A model generated the notes under the pieces. That model was not told the DNA's origin. It did not search any database and saw only the letters and a program-made list of their open reading frames with translations. From Magicicada septendecula (Eukaryota; Arthropoda; Insecta; Hemiptera; Cicadidae), in contig CM068370.1 of the NCBI GenBank assembly GCA_034769895.1, positions 44,194,844 to 44,258,843 of the forward strand: a stretch of 64,000 nt of DNA. The letters are read 5' to 3'. Below are positions 47,101-57,295 of this stretch, one piece after another. A program made the translations under genes and the position numbers. The number at the start of each line of letters is the position of its first letter. The stretch's first letter is position 1.

Positions 47101-47467
47101 TAAAAATATTAGAAAAATATGGAACGAAGCGCGCGCTAATTTACGAACAAACTTAGCGAAGTCAAGGAAATATTACGAGCAAAAGAATAATAATAATAAA
47201 GTAAAATACCAAATCGGAGACTTAGTCATGTATAACACGCACCCAACGAGTAGTGCAGTCGATAAGACAACTTCCAAGCTATCTTACAGATGGTGCGGTC
47301 CTTATAAAATTCACAAATACTTAACTCCGGTAACTGTGACCCTGTACGAACCCTCTACTCAAAAATATGTGCGAAGGACACATATTTCACAGATAAAACG
47401 TTATCATGAAGAAGAAAATAGCAGAGTGCCAGTTAATTCAATAAGTAAATGTGAAAACAATGTTTAG
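44191..47467 (+). pseudogene. pol of LTR element B (two in-frame TGAs)
   Basis: Same frame as gag. Protease LIDSGSTRS at about 44344-44370. Reverse transcriptase with YSSPAFLVPK, VVDYRQLNK, MDLNQAFHQIPL, FGISQGSSV and catalytic YHYLDDIVIYS (about 45317-45350). RNase H from about 45765 (QTDSSSVALGA, ELECLAIVFAF, ETDNQALSWLL). Integrase HHCC finger (YYHSSTIGAHMG ... CKLCALSK), core with LDFSGPYPRSK, VSDNGPQFKSKEF and AERYLRNLKS, and a GPY/F module (YRWCGPYKIHKY). TGA at 45572-45574 stands for a Gly of RFLGMINYF; TGA at 46436-46438 stands within the zinc finger just before IRREYHW. All other catalytic residues are present. Stop TAG at 47465-47467. Confidence 0.93.
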
Positions 47468-47938
47468 TACTCAACTGCGAAAGTACTTAAGTAACCTTTG
47501 GCTACCTTGTCGTATAAGTAGGTACGAGGCCTGATCAACCTTGAATCCTCTTCATCGAAAGTAGAGCAAAGCAAGAAGTCAGCTGACATCCAATAAAAAT
47601 AATGGAGTAATTAAAGAGTAAATTCTATAACTAAGAAAAACTCTCAAGAAAGAAAAAGGAAAAATCCGGTAGTAGTAATAAGTAGTAGAGTTAAGGAAAT
47701 TTAGAATGTTGAAAATACTTTATAATGTAAATTTTATGTAGTAATAGAATTAGTGTGTAAAATATGTAGTATATGTATAGATGGTAAGAAACAGCAAATC
47801 AAGAATGACTTAGGCTGCTAGTAATTATATACAGCTAGAAACGGGTGAGAGAAATTTCACACGGAACTCCCCAAGCATACTCTCGGTACATAGCTGACCA
47901 AACTTTTTAGGAGTCTGTGTTGGTAAGGAGGCGGAGTA
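47468..47938 (+). other. 3' untranslated region and polypurine tract of element B
   Basis: AT-rich. GGTAAGGAGGCGGAGTA directly before the LTR is the likely polypurine tract. The motif GAGGCCTGATCAACCTT occurs here (about 47526) and in element A (about 17800), a conserved non-coding block. Confidence 0.65.
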
Positions 47939-49554
47939 TGTGACGATTTAAATTGTGACAATTACAAAAAAAAAAAAAAACTTTAATTAATTAAGGTTGC
48001 GTACTATTAACCATTTAAATCTCACAATAATAATAATAATAATAATAATAAAAACATGTAGGTACTAAATGTGAATGTAAGAAGTAATTAATCAGGGCAA
48101 AGTATCCGTAAAGAAAAGGCATATTGTAAATAATTATTATGTTCGTATTTAACCCTTTGCTTGCTATCAAGCGCCTACCTGTTGATACCGGAATCGACAT
48201 GTTTTCCGAGTCTACTGTAATTAAAAATAAGACGGTAAACTAATGTTAATAATTAAAGTATCTGTAGACACAGAGAGTAACTAAAACAATTAATTTAAAT
48301 GATGTATTTTTATCTAGCGATAGTTGGTATAAATAAAAAAGTTTATTCAAAGAGAAACAGGAACTATATATGCTCGCGGAATAAACACCCCACTCTCTCT
48401 TGTCATGTACAAGGGTAGCGGACGAAAAACAGCTCTCTCGCCATGACGACTCCCAGTAGTGCAGACGCACGAGCAAAATGCTCTGTTCAAAAGTTATGCA
48501 ATTTATTGTTGGTGTGGATTAATTAATTATTAGTTTGTATTTTACTAAGTGTTACAAAAAGTGTAACATGTAACGTTAACAAAAAGAACATTTCAAAAAA
48601 TTTGTAACAAGAAGAAAGATGTAACTACAAACGGCAAGTGTTAAAAAGAAAGAACGATGACTGCAATCTTCACCGATGGACGAATCTTTTCAACTTCTCA
48701 CCTGTGGTCATGGACCATCTGAATTACAACTTTAGTATACCCTACCGATGATGCAGTTCGAGACATCTGAGAATCAACGAGTATCTGCGTAGAAGACTCT
48801 ACCTATCCTGCAGACGTTTTAAGCCATGAACAACTGAGACCAGACCAAGACGAGGACGACGTTTTAGGACTCCCAAGACGGAACCACCTGGAGGAGATTA
48901 CTACATCCAAAAATAGAGGTGACTCGATAGCACGTCTATCGAGGAATAATGATAATAGTTTTTGTAACACAATACTCTATTAAAGACACTTTCAGAGACG
49001 ATTGATTTTATAAGAATGTAAAGTAAAAACTTAAATTTGAGAATTTAATTGTAACTAGTCAATATCATTCAATTGTAACAGTTTAGATATTAACGTAACG
49101 TAGTATTATTAATACCATTCTTCTAATGGAATATATAAAGAAGCAAAAGGTAAAAAGTCTTGCAAGATAAAGTTTTGAATTGAATATAATTAAAAGATTA
49201 GAGACTAAATATCAATGGTTACCCGGATCCGGGGGTATAGCTAGATAAATCTGTTGTGATCCCGTAGTCTAAATAAAGCAATTCAATTAATTTTAATAAT
49301 TTGATTAATAATGTCATGGGATCTGTTCTTTGGAGTAAATGTTATATTTCAAATGTTTAATAAAGCAAGTCTTCTTGTTACACACATATACGGAGTATAT
49401 AAATCAACAGTTTCACCTTCCCTGATTCCTTGTATGTCTTACTGTGTATTGTTCTGATTTAAATTTCAGCTCGTCTGGATAAGGCAGCCTGAAATAATTG
49501 GCAGAACCAATTACTTTGGGTTCCCTCCGTTATAACTCAAAAGAAGAGGTTATA
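47939..49554 (+). repeat. 3' LTR of element B (1616 bp)
   Basis: Nearly identical to the 5' LTR. TATAAATA at 48328-48335. Confidence 0.93.
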
Positions 49555-49757
49555 ATAATAGCGGTGTTAAAGTGATTTGTATCACTTGCCGTCCGTAGTG
49601 CGTTTAGGTACTTTTATGGAATAGGAAAATTATTATAATATGCGTTAACTGTCTCAAACAAATGGTAACAAAAATCGTTAATGTTGATTCCTCCGTTATG
49701 CTACCGTCGTAGAATATTTTAATAGTGATATCTACATTCAACTGGAGACTTTTTAAA

Positions 49758-49759
<2 letters not shown>

Positions 49760-49789
<30 letters not shown>

Positions 49790-49873
49790 CTTCTTCTTCT
49801 TTCTTCTTCTTCTTCTTCTTCTTCTTCTTCTTCTTCTTCTTCTTCTTCTTCTTCTTCTTCTTCTTCTTCTTCT
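49760..49873. repeat. (TTC)n microsatellite
   Basis: Almost pure run, one interruption near 49801. It abuts the 3' end of a - strand non-LTR element, whose GAA tail it probably is. Confidence 0.95.
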
Positions 49874-50135
49874 ACACTTCAGGGATTAGGCAATGTTCCT
49901 GTTCCAAATTCACATTGTCAGATCCAGTTGTTTCTTGGCCTTTCTATAGTATCCTATCTTCTAGAAGGCTTGTACTTGTTTACAATTACTGGTATTCTGT
50001 CTTCATGCATGCGACTTAAATGCTGTCTGCATTTTCCCCTGTGTTCTTCAATTTCCTCATTTATATTATATATATATTTAATTCTTCCGTATATCTTCAT
50101 TTCTTATATGATCCCTTTTTCTGCTTCCTTTAACC

Positions 50136-50147
50136 CTTCTTAAAAAT
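50136..50147. repeat. Target-site duplication, left copy (12 bp)
   Basis: CTTCTTAAAAAT here and at 50270-50281. Confidence 0.85.
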
Positions 50148-50269
50148 TCGGATCTGACGATGAGCTGAGAAGCTTGAAAGCGCTAATCGGAATAATTTTT
50201 CTATAGTGGTGTGCAACAGTGATAATTCTGTTTGTGATTATAACCACTAATACAACTTTCTTCATTAAA
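50148..50269 (+). mobile_element. 122-bp PLE tail insertion with hammerhead-like core
   Basis: Insertion into the - strand non-LTR relic, with an exact 12-bp target duplication. It matches the outer ends of the 1.1-kb foldback at 7334-8437 (both arms) over its length. So a bare tail of about 120 bp was mobilised by itself. Confidence 0.85.
50154..50180 (+). ncRNA. Hammerhead-like core in 122-bp insertion
   Basis: CTGACGA, AGCT/AGCT stem, GAAAG. Core positions CTGANGA and GAAA are intact; one extra base follows the heptamer. Confidence 0.45.
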
Positions 50270-50281
50270 CTTCTTAAAAAT
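50270..50281. repeat. Target-site duplication, right copy (12 bp)
   Basis: Second CTTCTTAAAAAT. Confidence 0.85.
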
Positions 50282-50620
50282 CTCAACCCTGCTGGCTGTA
50301 TGTTGGTTTTATCTCCTTGTTTGTAATCCAGGATTCACTGCCATACACTGGAACAGCCTTTGTTTTGTAGAATTTTAATTCTGTCTCACGTCTCGTTTTA
50401 TTTTTCAGTGCTCTATTATAGTTTCACATATGTGTTGAAATCTATTGACTTCATTTTGTATATCTTTGTTAACGTCAAAACGTATATCACAACCTAAATA
50501 GTTAAAATTTGAGGTCTGTTCCAATACTGTATACTCAATAATAATCTTTGAGAGCACTGGAAGTTTTCCGTAGTGAGCCATAACTTTTGTTTTGTTGGTA
50601 GATATCTTTGGGTTGTAGTA

Positions 50621-51383
50621 TTGTCGTCCCAGTTTATGTAATACTGGGTGTAGTACTTCTTAAATAACCCATTTTAAATCAAAACTGTTTGTACAGATAT
50701 CACTAACAATATTGTAGTGTTTATATCAAACTACTGCCTTAGTATTGTGTGCAAATCATTATTCTCTGTTGCGATAATAGCTGAGATGAAACAGACAATG
50801 CTACTTCCAAGTGCTCATGTCACCGGGGCTGATGTGTAGTAATATATTCTCAGACACAAGATTTAATGATTAATAAAGCTGTGTTGGTAGCGTTTACTGT
50901 TGAAACTAGTAGACAAGTTTATCTAGCACTAGCTTTTTTTTAATGTATTTATTTATAAGGTCGCTGCAACAGCAACGGTCACCAGCGACCACAAAAATTA
51001 TACAAATGAATTTGTACAGATTCTTATACAGATGCAGTAACATATATATTAAACTAGATGGTGCTTAGTGAAGGCAAACATTGCAACAAAATATACAGGA
51101 ACTGGTACGATTTAAAAACTACGTTAGATATTTGTTTAAATACAAAATAATGCAAATCAATGAGATACATTTGAATTTACGTTCGTTTTCATTTAAAACA
51201 CAAAAATGCAGAAAAACTGAGTTTTAACTTCTAAAGAGTGAGAATACTAAGAATTATTTCGCGAACAAACGTTTCATAATAAGGCAGCAACATTTGGAAA
51301 TGGCAAATCTTCATTAACGATTCTGCTAAAGTACCTACTTATTTAAATCCAACCCGTAAAAACCCAAAAGTAAAACAGGATTT
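50621..51383. other. Gene-free AT-rich stretch
   Basis: No gene, domain or repeat recognised. Confidence 0.55.
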
Positions 51384-51557
51384 ACTTTGTCAGATTTTGT
51401 TGCTTCCCTGCTATAAACACTTTTTCCTCGAACGAGGCCTTTCGGTTTCGCAACCATTATCAAGTTGTAGGAAGAACTTGATAATGGTTGCGAAACCGAA
51501 AGGCCTCGTTCGAGGAAAAAGTGTTTATAGCAGGGAAGCAACAAAATTTGACAAAGT
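51384..51557. repeat. Near-perfect hairpin: 83-bp arms, 8-base loop
   Basis: 51384-51466 and 51475-51557 are inverted copies with a single mismatch, around the loop GTAGGAAG. The arms contain GCAGGGAAGCAAC and CGAGGAAAAAGTG in the right copy. Read + from 51478, the right arm and its flank form an open frame containing MVAKPKGLVRGKSVYSREA, which I do not recognise. The near identity implies a recent inverted duplication or maintained pairing. Confidence 0.95.
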
Positions 51558-51792
51558 TGTGATGAAGACTGTTAACATAGAGAAAATGACTGAAAACAGG
51601 ATTTGTTGCTTGAAAAACTTTTAATAATTATATAATTGAACATCCCTATAATATATTTATCTATAAAATACTTTACTATGCTATTGTTGACAGGTATGTG
51701 TATAAAGGTTTTCTATATCAATTTTAATATTTAATTGTTGATTACTGCTTTTATAATTAATTACAAATACCATTACTTTATCAGTAATTTAA

Positions 51793-52125
51793 ACTGTAAT
51801 GATATATAAATTACGTTCTGTGATATTTAATTTTCTCGATGTCTTTAAAGAAAACATTTGATGATGTAAAACAAACTATCTCAACTCCTTCTCATATACA
51901 AGGATATACACATACAAACACACGAGCGTACACACACACACACACTAACATACACAAACACGTTCACTCAAATAATTATTCTGTTGTGTTTGACATTTCT
52001 TCTGTATTCATACACAGCGCCTGATGATGACAATAAACATTGTTAAAACGTCGACACAAATAAGTTAAAATTTGTGTTATTTTTTCTCGATCCTCAAAAA
52101 CCCTTCACCGGAAAAATTCTTTAAT
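51793..52125 (+). mobile_element. PLE-like tail, single orientation
   Basis: Homologous to 38137-38465 along its length, without the inverted left arm. Contains a CA-rich stretch near 51920-51960 and the CTGATGATGACAATAAA block. No clear target duplication. Confidence 0.65.
52021..52049 (+). ncRNA. Hammerhead-like core
   Basis: CTGATGA, ACAAT/ATTGT stem, then TAAAAC where GAAAC is expected, then an ACAAAT/ATTTGT hairpin. The first G of GAAA is lost, so probably inactive. Confidence 0.35.
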
Positions 52126-52541
52126 TTAATGTGTTACTCGATTAATAATTCAATTAGTTGTGAATATCACTATATTTCAAGATGTCGTGGAATAAACACA
52201 TGTGCTCTATAGGGGAAATTAAATCGTAGAATCTAAACAGGTTTGAGAATAAACTGAATTTTTATTTCATACTTTTACCTTGTAGGTGTCTATAAAATAC
52301 GTCAGCAGCTTTGAGTTGAGTTACATACAAGTGATTAGAGTGCGTTTTAACTTGTGCGGAGTGTTATAAACCGCTTGTCTCTCTACACGTGAGATTAAAA
52401 TTCGTTGGCTTAGACTTGATTAATAATAACGAAGTTTTATTGTTTACGAGGGAGACTGTGGAAAACTAGGTTCGCCGCAGGAGGGTCCGCACCCACCAAA
52501 ACCACAAACCCTGTTGTCCACGGCATGATCCACCTCGGGAC
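52126..52541. other. Stretch downstream of the R1-like relic
   Basis: The part from about 52450 (G+C-richer, GGTTCGCCGCAGGAGGGTCC) may be the 3' untranslated end of the - strand element next to it. The rest is AT-rich without recognisable content. Confidence 0.4.
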
Positions 52542-52915
52542 TCAGCTTGTTTTCTTGTTTTCTGCTATTCTGTCAGCGGCCCTAGCAAGATCATCTTCGA
52601 CTTCCTTCTTTTCCCTTAGTAACTTCTCTATGTAAGCTGCTACCTGCTCCCAATGCTGTTCGCTCTCCAGCGTTATTCCGATGATATTTTCGGGCGAGAT
52701 CTGTTCCACTAAATTTTTCAGGGTTTGCCTCTCCTCTTTCCATCTATCACAGGTGAAAAACGTGAGATTCACATCGTCTAATTCCTATTTACAGAAAATG
52801 CAATTTGGTCTGTCTACTTTCCCCATCCTATATAGGTAAGCCCGGAACAGGCCGTGGCCAGTTGGAAACTGCGTTATGAAATAATTAATCTCCCCATGTT
52901 TGCGTTCAGTCCAAT
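52542..52915 (-). pseudogene. C-terminal relic of an R1-clade-like non-LTR protein
   Basis: On the - strand: FITQFPTGHGLFRAYLYRMG, then NCIFCK, an in-frame TAG, then DDVNLTFFTCDRWKEERQ and a charged helical tail ending at a stop at 52542. TGHG-F--YL-R followed by a C-x2-C...C zinc motif is the usual C-terminal pattern of R1/Jockey-group elements; the expected His of the zinc motif appears to be Asn. The charged tail is well conserved. Truncated at the 5' side near a microsatellite. Confidence 0.75.
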
Positions 52916-52933
52916 AACAATAAAAATAATAAC

Positions 52934-52935
<2 letters not shown>

Positions 52936-52993
<58 letters not shown>

Positions 52994-53045
52994 AAGAAGA
53001 AGAAGAAGAAGAAGAAGAAGAAGAAGAAGAAGAAGAAGAAGAAGA
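52936..53045. repeat. Compound microsatellite (AAT)n (AAG)n
   Basis: Pure triplets, followed by imperfect CAG, CAT and CGT triplets to about 53160. Confidence 0.95.
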
Positions 53046-53316
53046 CAAAAATCATCTACAGCAGCAGCAGCAACGCACCATCATCATCACAGTCACCATC
53101 ATCGTCAACGCCGTCGTCGTCGTTGTCATTATCATCAGCATCAACAACAATAACAATAACTACATAAAGGATTAAACCAATATTTGGTTCCTCCCGACTT
53201 TACATTTTTTGGTGACGTCGTGTCCTTTTAGTTGAAGAATACTTGTTTTTTTTTCACCGAATGGTTAATATTTTAAGGATAACATTTGTGGTCTTATTTC
53301 CTCTGTTCGTGTTGTA

Positions 53317-53319
<3 letters not shown>

Positions 53320-53404
<85 letters not shown>

Positions 53405-53415
53405 GCCTCTCTCTC
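53320..53415. repeat. (CT)n microsatellite
   Basis: About 45 units with two interruptions near the right end. Confidence 0.95.
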
Positions 53416-53865
53416 GTTTTTTCTACATCGTTATCTTTCTTCGTTTAGGCGTAAATATCTATAATTCGTATTTGATGTCACCACTTGTATCACTATTTAG
53501 CTGTGAATATTGCGAAAGTTATTGTTGTATTTGTGAATGAGAACAGTTGTGTTGTAGACACAAGCTGTGGCAGCTTTATTTGATTACAACGAACACCAGG
53601 TTAGCAATGAGACTTTGAAAGAAAATGACAGTTTTGTTCAAAGATTCGCCTATTCGTTGTTTGTAGAATAAAATTAAGTTCAACAAATTATCAACCTTGT
53701 ACTACTTTGCTATTCGATTTAAAAGGTTTTGTTACAAACAAATTGGTCATTTAAGCACGAATCTTCAGTTATATGCGGAAACTTGGTTTCATCTGTTAAT
53801 AGTAATATGGGGTGTATAATATTGTATTATTAAGCTTCCAGTAAACTACATTACTTTTAGTCATT
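53416..53865. other. Gene-free AT-rich stretch
   Basis: Nothing recognised. Confidence 0.55.
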
Positions 53866-53867
53866 GC

Positions 53868-54800
53868 CATGATCATCATCATCATCATCTTCAAGGATTA
53901 AACCAAGGATGGTTTGTTCCTGTCTCAAATAGGCAAAGAGTACAGCTGGTCATTCCAGCGCTTCCTCAGACGTCCCACACCTCTTCGTTCCCTCTGTTTA
54001 TAATTCCATAGTTGTTTGGGGATACGGCAGTCATCCATTCGGCAAAGATGTTCCAACCAATGCAGCCGATACTGGGCAATCCTGTCGAGTATACTCATAA
54101 TTTTCAGTTCCTGCTGTATATCTGTGTTTCTTCTATGATCATGGAGAGTATACCCTGTCATGTGCCTGAGAAATCTCATTTCAGCAGTTTGGATGCGACT
54201 GGCCTGGCCTTTCGTTAAAGTCCAATTCTCAGACCCATAAAGAAGTGTGGGAAGAGCCATCACCTTGTAGAATTTTAGGCGTGTTCCTTCACTTGCTGAC
54301 TTAATGGTCCCGCATATAACGTTGAGGTTATACAATGTATTCATAACGTCGTTGCATGCATTATAAGACACACTGTAGCCCAGGTATTCAAAATTGATAA
54401 CTTGTTCCAGGACAGTACCATCTATAGGCCTAAAAAATTTTGCCGGTATGAGATCAGTTCCACGGAAATCCATCACCTTGGTTATAGTGCGGATATTTAA
54501 AATCCAGAGTCTTTGCAGATTCGATTTAACAAATGTATACCCATCTGCAATCTGTTTTTAGAGTCCGACAGAATAGCCTGATCGTCCGCAAACAACAAAG
54601 TGTCAATTGTAGAGTGACCAGTTATAAAATGTTCTGGAAGACACATCTGACAGTTTTGTGTGACATCGTCAATATATAAAATAAAAAGAGACGGTGATAA
54701 TGGACACCTTTGTCGTACTCCACACTTGATCAGGCCAACTCTAGGAGATGTTCTCGATCTCCCTGCTTCTATTAAGATTTTATTCTCCATATACAGACTC
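53868..54800 (-). mobile_element. 5'-truncated RTE-like non-LTR retrotransposon, copy 2
   Basis: Same family as 909-1601 but longer, with the reverse transcriptase palm. Ends in (ATG)n on the - strand at about 53868-53890. Confidence 0.8.
53925..54790 (-). pseudogene. RTE-like reverse transcriptase, palm to C-terminus
   Basis: First segment (54790 to 54497): GLIKCGVRQRCPLSPSLF, IDDVTQ, then catalytic LLFADDQAILS with both aspartates. After a stop and a frame change near 54480, the second segment (54476 to 53925) gives VINFEYLGYSV, KFYKVMALPTLLYGSENWT, EMRFLRHMTGYTLHDHRRN and RERRGVGRLRKRW. Endonuclease missing through truncation. Compared with copy 1 it has a Met or Thr at a few positions and a short deletion near 54310 removing an arginine-rich stretch. 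The best-preserved member of its family here, but not functional. Confidence 0.82.
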
Positions 54801-55219
54801 TGTATTGCTTTAATTAGATATTGTCATTAGATTTTAGATTTTCAAGGTATGTAATTAGATTTTAGACATTGTGTTGCCAACAATTCGCCAACAGGTTTCA
54901 AATTTATTTTAAAAATTTGGTTTACCAGTAATACTGTTTTAGTAGTGCTGGTTTACTAGTAAAGTTAAATATCAACAATAAATAGTAAATAATTGTACAA
55001 TATGAATCAATACACAATGGAAGTTGGCTTGAAGTTATGGAAATATATTTGATCGATGAGCGTTGAATACTTCTCAAAACATTTCGGTTTTTCAAAATCT
55101 AATTAGTAAACCTAAAGTCTGAGAGGACAGTGACAACCTACAGGGCGGAGACCGGTTTATTTTAATTGAAGAGCTACACCGCAAACAAATAAAAACTATT
55201 GCTGTAATTGTAACTTACC
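54801..55219. other. Gene-free AT-rich stretch
   Basis: ATTAGATTTTAGA occurs twice near 54825-54865; nothing else recognised. Confidence 0.5.
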
Positions 55220-55231
55220 TAAACTAAATCA
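55220..55231. repeat. Target-site duplication, left copy (12 bp)
   Basis: TAAACTAAATCA here and at 55339-55350. Confidence 0.8.
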
Positions 55232-55338
55232 CGATATTAATTGATGACTCGTTTGGCACTTGGTGAAACATATTAATACAAAGGTTTTTAAAAAATAATA
55301 AGCACTTGGTACGTTTCACAGTTTTTATAAAACCTTTG
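55232..55338 (-). mobile_element. 107-bp PLE-like tail insertion
   Basis: Exact 12-bp target duplication. The reverse complement matches the right end of the foldback at 56893-57290 (ACGTACCAAGTG, AACCTTTGTATTA, ACCAAGTGCC, GAGTCATCAATTA). It carries ACAAAGG/CCTTTGT as an internal hairpin. The CTGANGA part lies upstream in the longer copy and is not included. Confidence 0.75.
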
Positions 55339-55350
55339 TAAACTAAATCA
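55339..55350. repeat. Target-site duplication, right copy (12 bp)
   Basis: Second TAAACTAAATCA. Confidence 0.8.
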
Positions 55351-55941
55351 TTATCACATAGAATGAATATTATAATTTTTTTTTTAATTATTTGCAATTT
55401 TATTTGTTTCATTTGTCAGTTATTTCTTTAGTTAGGTAATAGTCTGTTCACTGAAATAAATAAAGTTTGTAAATTTTAAATTTAGGCCTAAATGTCAAAG
55501 GAAAGCCTATTCCTAGAAAAAAATTAAATATAATAAAAATGCAATAACGTTACCCTTATACGGAGACAAACTATCAATTTTAATTTGAAATCAAATCAGA
55601 AATTGTCTTATAGTTAAATTTTTTTTTAACTTACCTTACGAATAAAACTACATCAATAAAAGGAGTAACTCACGGTGCTGTACAGTGGCCTACTTTTGAG
55701 CCCCTGCTCCTGACCACGTCACCGCTTGACAACCTGTCCCGCACAAATCCTAATTACCTTTTAATAATTTGCCAGTAATTACTACTTGGTTACGTCGTAT
55801 AGCACATTTTGTCAGTTACAAAAATTGTAAATAATTTTCATGTTAAACCACACGCGCAGGCTTACTAAATGGGATCTACAAATTTCAAGTAATGAATTAG
55901 GGTTTGGCCATATAATTGCTTCGACGTCGCTGATTTGTAGT
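55351..55941. other. Gene-free AT-rich stretch
   Basis: Nothing recognised. Confidence 0.55.
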
Positions 55942-56588
55942 CAGTGCCGGATTTAAGATTCTTGAGGGTCTAGGGCAAGTTTTCTGAGCGCCCCCCGCGT
56001 TTTTTTTATTGTTTCCAAATGAGCTTTCTCTTTATTTTTTTTTAGCTTACGTTTGTAGGCTCCACTAGCCGTGTGAATGTTTATGTTCATGTTCATGATG
56101 AATACGTTACGGATTCAATTTTATGTTCTTAAAGTTTTCATACTAATAAATATCAACTAAACAACACGCTGCCCACCACACAAAGCTAAAAACTTTTTTT
56201 ACATTCAAAACAAAATAAAAACGTAACCTCAAATCGCATACCGTTTAGTCACAACGCAGATAAACCACCATAACAAACAAGGGTGGTACCGTGTAAATTA
56301 GGGGGCAATATAGCGGACGTTCAAAATTACCATGTACAGATTAGTTTTCAAGGATGCCAACGTCTTAAAAATCAGCGCGCAATATTTAAATAAGAACTGA
56401 CTTCCATTGGTATTATTAGCAAAAATTTATCATTTAATTTTAAAAGAAATCATATTTAAACAAATCAAAATGCTTCCTACTCTCATAAAAATACTTCTGT
56501 TAAAAAAAAATATCTGCAGCTTGCTGCCTCCTCTGAGCCCCCAGCTCTAGGCAGCGGCCTAGTCGGCCTAGTGGTAAATCCGGCACTG
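55942..56588. mobile_element. Non-autonomous hAT element (647 bp)
   Basis: Starts CAGTGCCGGATTTA and ends TAAATCCGGCACTG, perfect 14-bp inverted ends of hAT type. Flanking 8-mers TTTGTAGT and TATGTAGC agree at six of eight positions, fitting a decayed 8-bp duplication. The subterminal parts contain GGGTCTAGGGCAAG and CCTAGTCGGCCTAG. No transposase frame. Confidence 0.75.
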
Positions 56589-56633
56589 TATGTAGCGAGC
56601 ATCGTGGCTTCATCCATCTACTTTCCATTCTGT

Positions 56634-56823
56634 TTGAGGTGTTCACTATATGCTCCTGTTTTCTGGCCACCCACATGCATTGTGTCGCAGACATGTATGT
56701 TATTATTTCAGTAAAGCGTGTAGATGATCTTCCTCTCACACTGAAGGTCCACCTAATATTGTGTACTTAATTTCGGTACTTTATAGACTAAATTAAACAC
56801 ATGACATGAGCCCTTAGTCATAC
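56634..56823 (+). repeat. 190-bp direct repeat, copy 1
   Basis: About 97% identical to 61279-61468, 4.6 kb away, from GAGGTGTTCACTATATGCTC to CATGAGCCCTTAGTCATA. No inverted ends, no coding. Confidence 0.9.
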
Positions 56824-56892
56824 TATACCCGTGCCTCGCTACTTGTAAAACAAACTCAGTGCTCTATACCCTGACAAATATTATGCTGTTAC

Positions 56893-57290
56893 AAAGGTTT
56901 TTAAAAATATATAAACACTTGGTACGTTTTACAGTTTTATTTAACTCTGACAGCTGTTTCAGCTTATGAAGCTATTCTCAAAGAGATCAGTGAACTTTTT
57001 ATATTATGCATTCAGATTATATTGAGTTTTTACAGACACTTGACCTTCCTTAGCTACTCCAATCACCCCTTCCATCATCACACCCCACACATGTCCGGAT
57101 ACACACACCCTAAACATATGTTCACCACCCTAACAGCCTTTGTTAGTTGTTCACTGATCTCTTTGAGAATAGCTTCATAAGCTGAAACAGCTGAGTTAAA
57201 TAAAAGCAGTAAAACGTACCAAGTGTTTATATATTTTGAAAACCTTTGTATTAGTATGTTTTACCAAGTGCCTAATGAGTCATCAATTAC
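56893..57290. mobile_element. PLE-like foldback, tail-out
   Basis: 56893-57000 is the reverse complement of about 57140-57250 with few differences. The right arm continues to about 57290 with the tail also found at 55232-55338. Near 57160 the + strand has AGCTT, CAT, AAGCT, then GAAAC: a stem II plus GAAAC, preceded by TTGAGAA where CTGANGA would be expected. So the module is present but decayed. No clear target duplication. Confidence 0.65.
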
Positions 57291-57295
57291 TATCG

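Larger units (their letters stand above)
40358..49554 (+). mobile_element. LTR retrotransposon B, Ty3/gypsy type, 9.2 kb
   Basis: LTRs of 1613 and 1616 bp flank a gag-pol region homologous to that of element A; the LTR sequences of A and B differ apart from the first TGTGACGATTT. I counted three substitutions and three small length changes (poly-A, an AAT unit, one A) between its two LTRs, so it inserted very recently, more recently than A. No envelope. Gag-Pol is a single frame of 1609 codons including the final stop, broken only by three in-frame TGA codons. Confidence 0.95.
49874..50620 (-). mobile_element. 5'-truncated non-LTR retrotransposon, split by a short PLE insertion
   Basis: On the - strand the 5' part (about 50370-50610) gives STNKTKVMAHYG, then TVLEQTSNFNYLGCDIRFDVN, blocks of the RTE-like C-terminal region also seen at 34717-35445. 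Continues on the left side of the 122-bp insertion to the GAA tail. Many stops. The two flanks join cleanly if the insert and one duplication are removed. Confidence 0.7.

Noticed and set aside
53925..54800. Exact target duplication around RTE-like copy 2
   Set aside because: Only a short partial match (GTCATT) could be seen at the two ends; not convincing.
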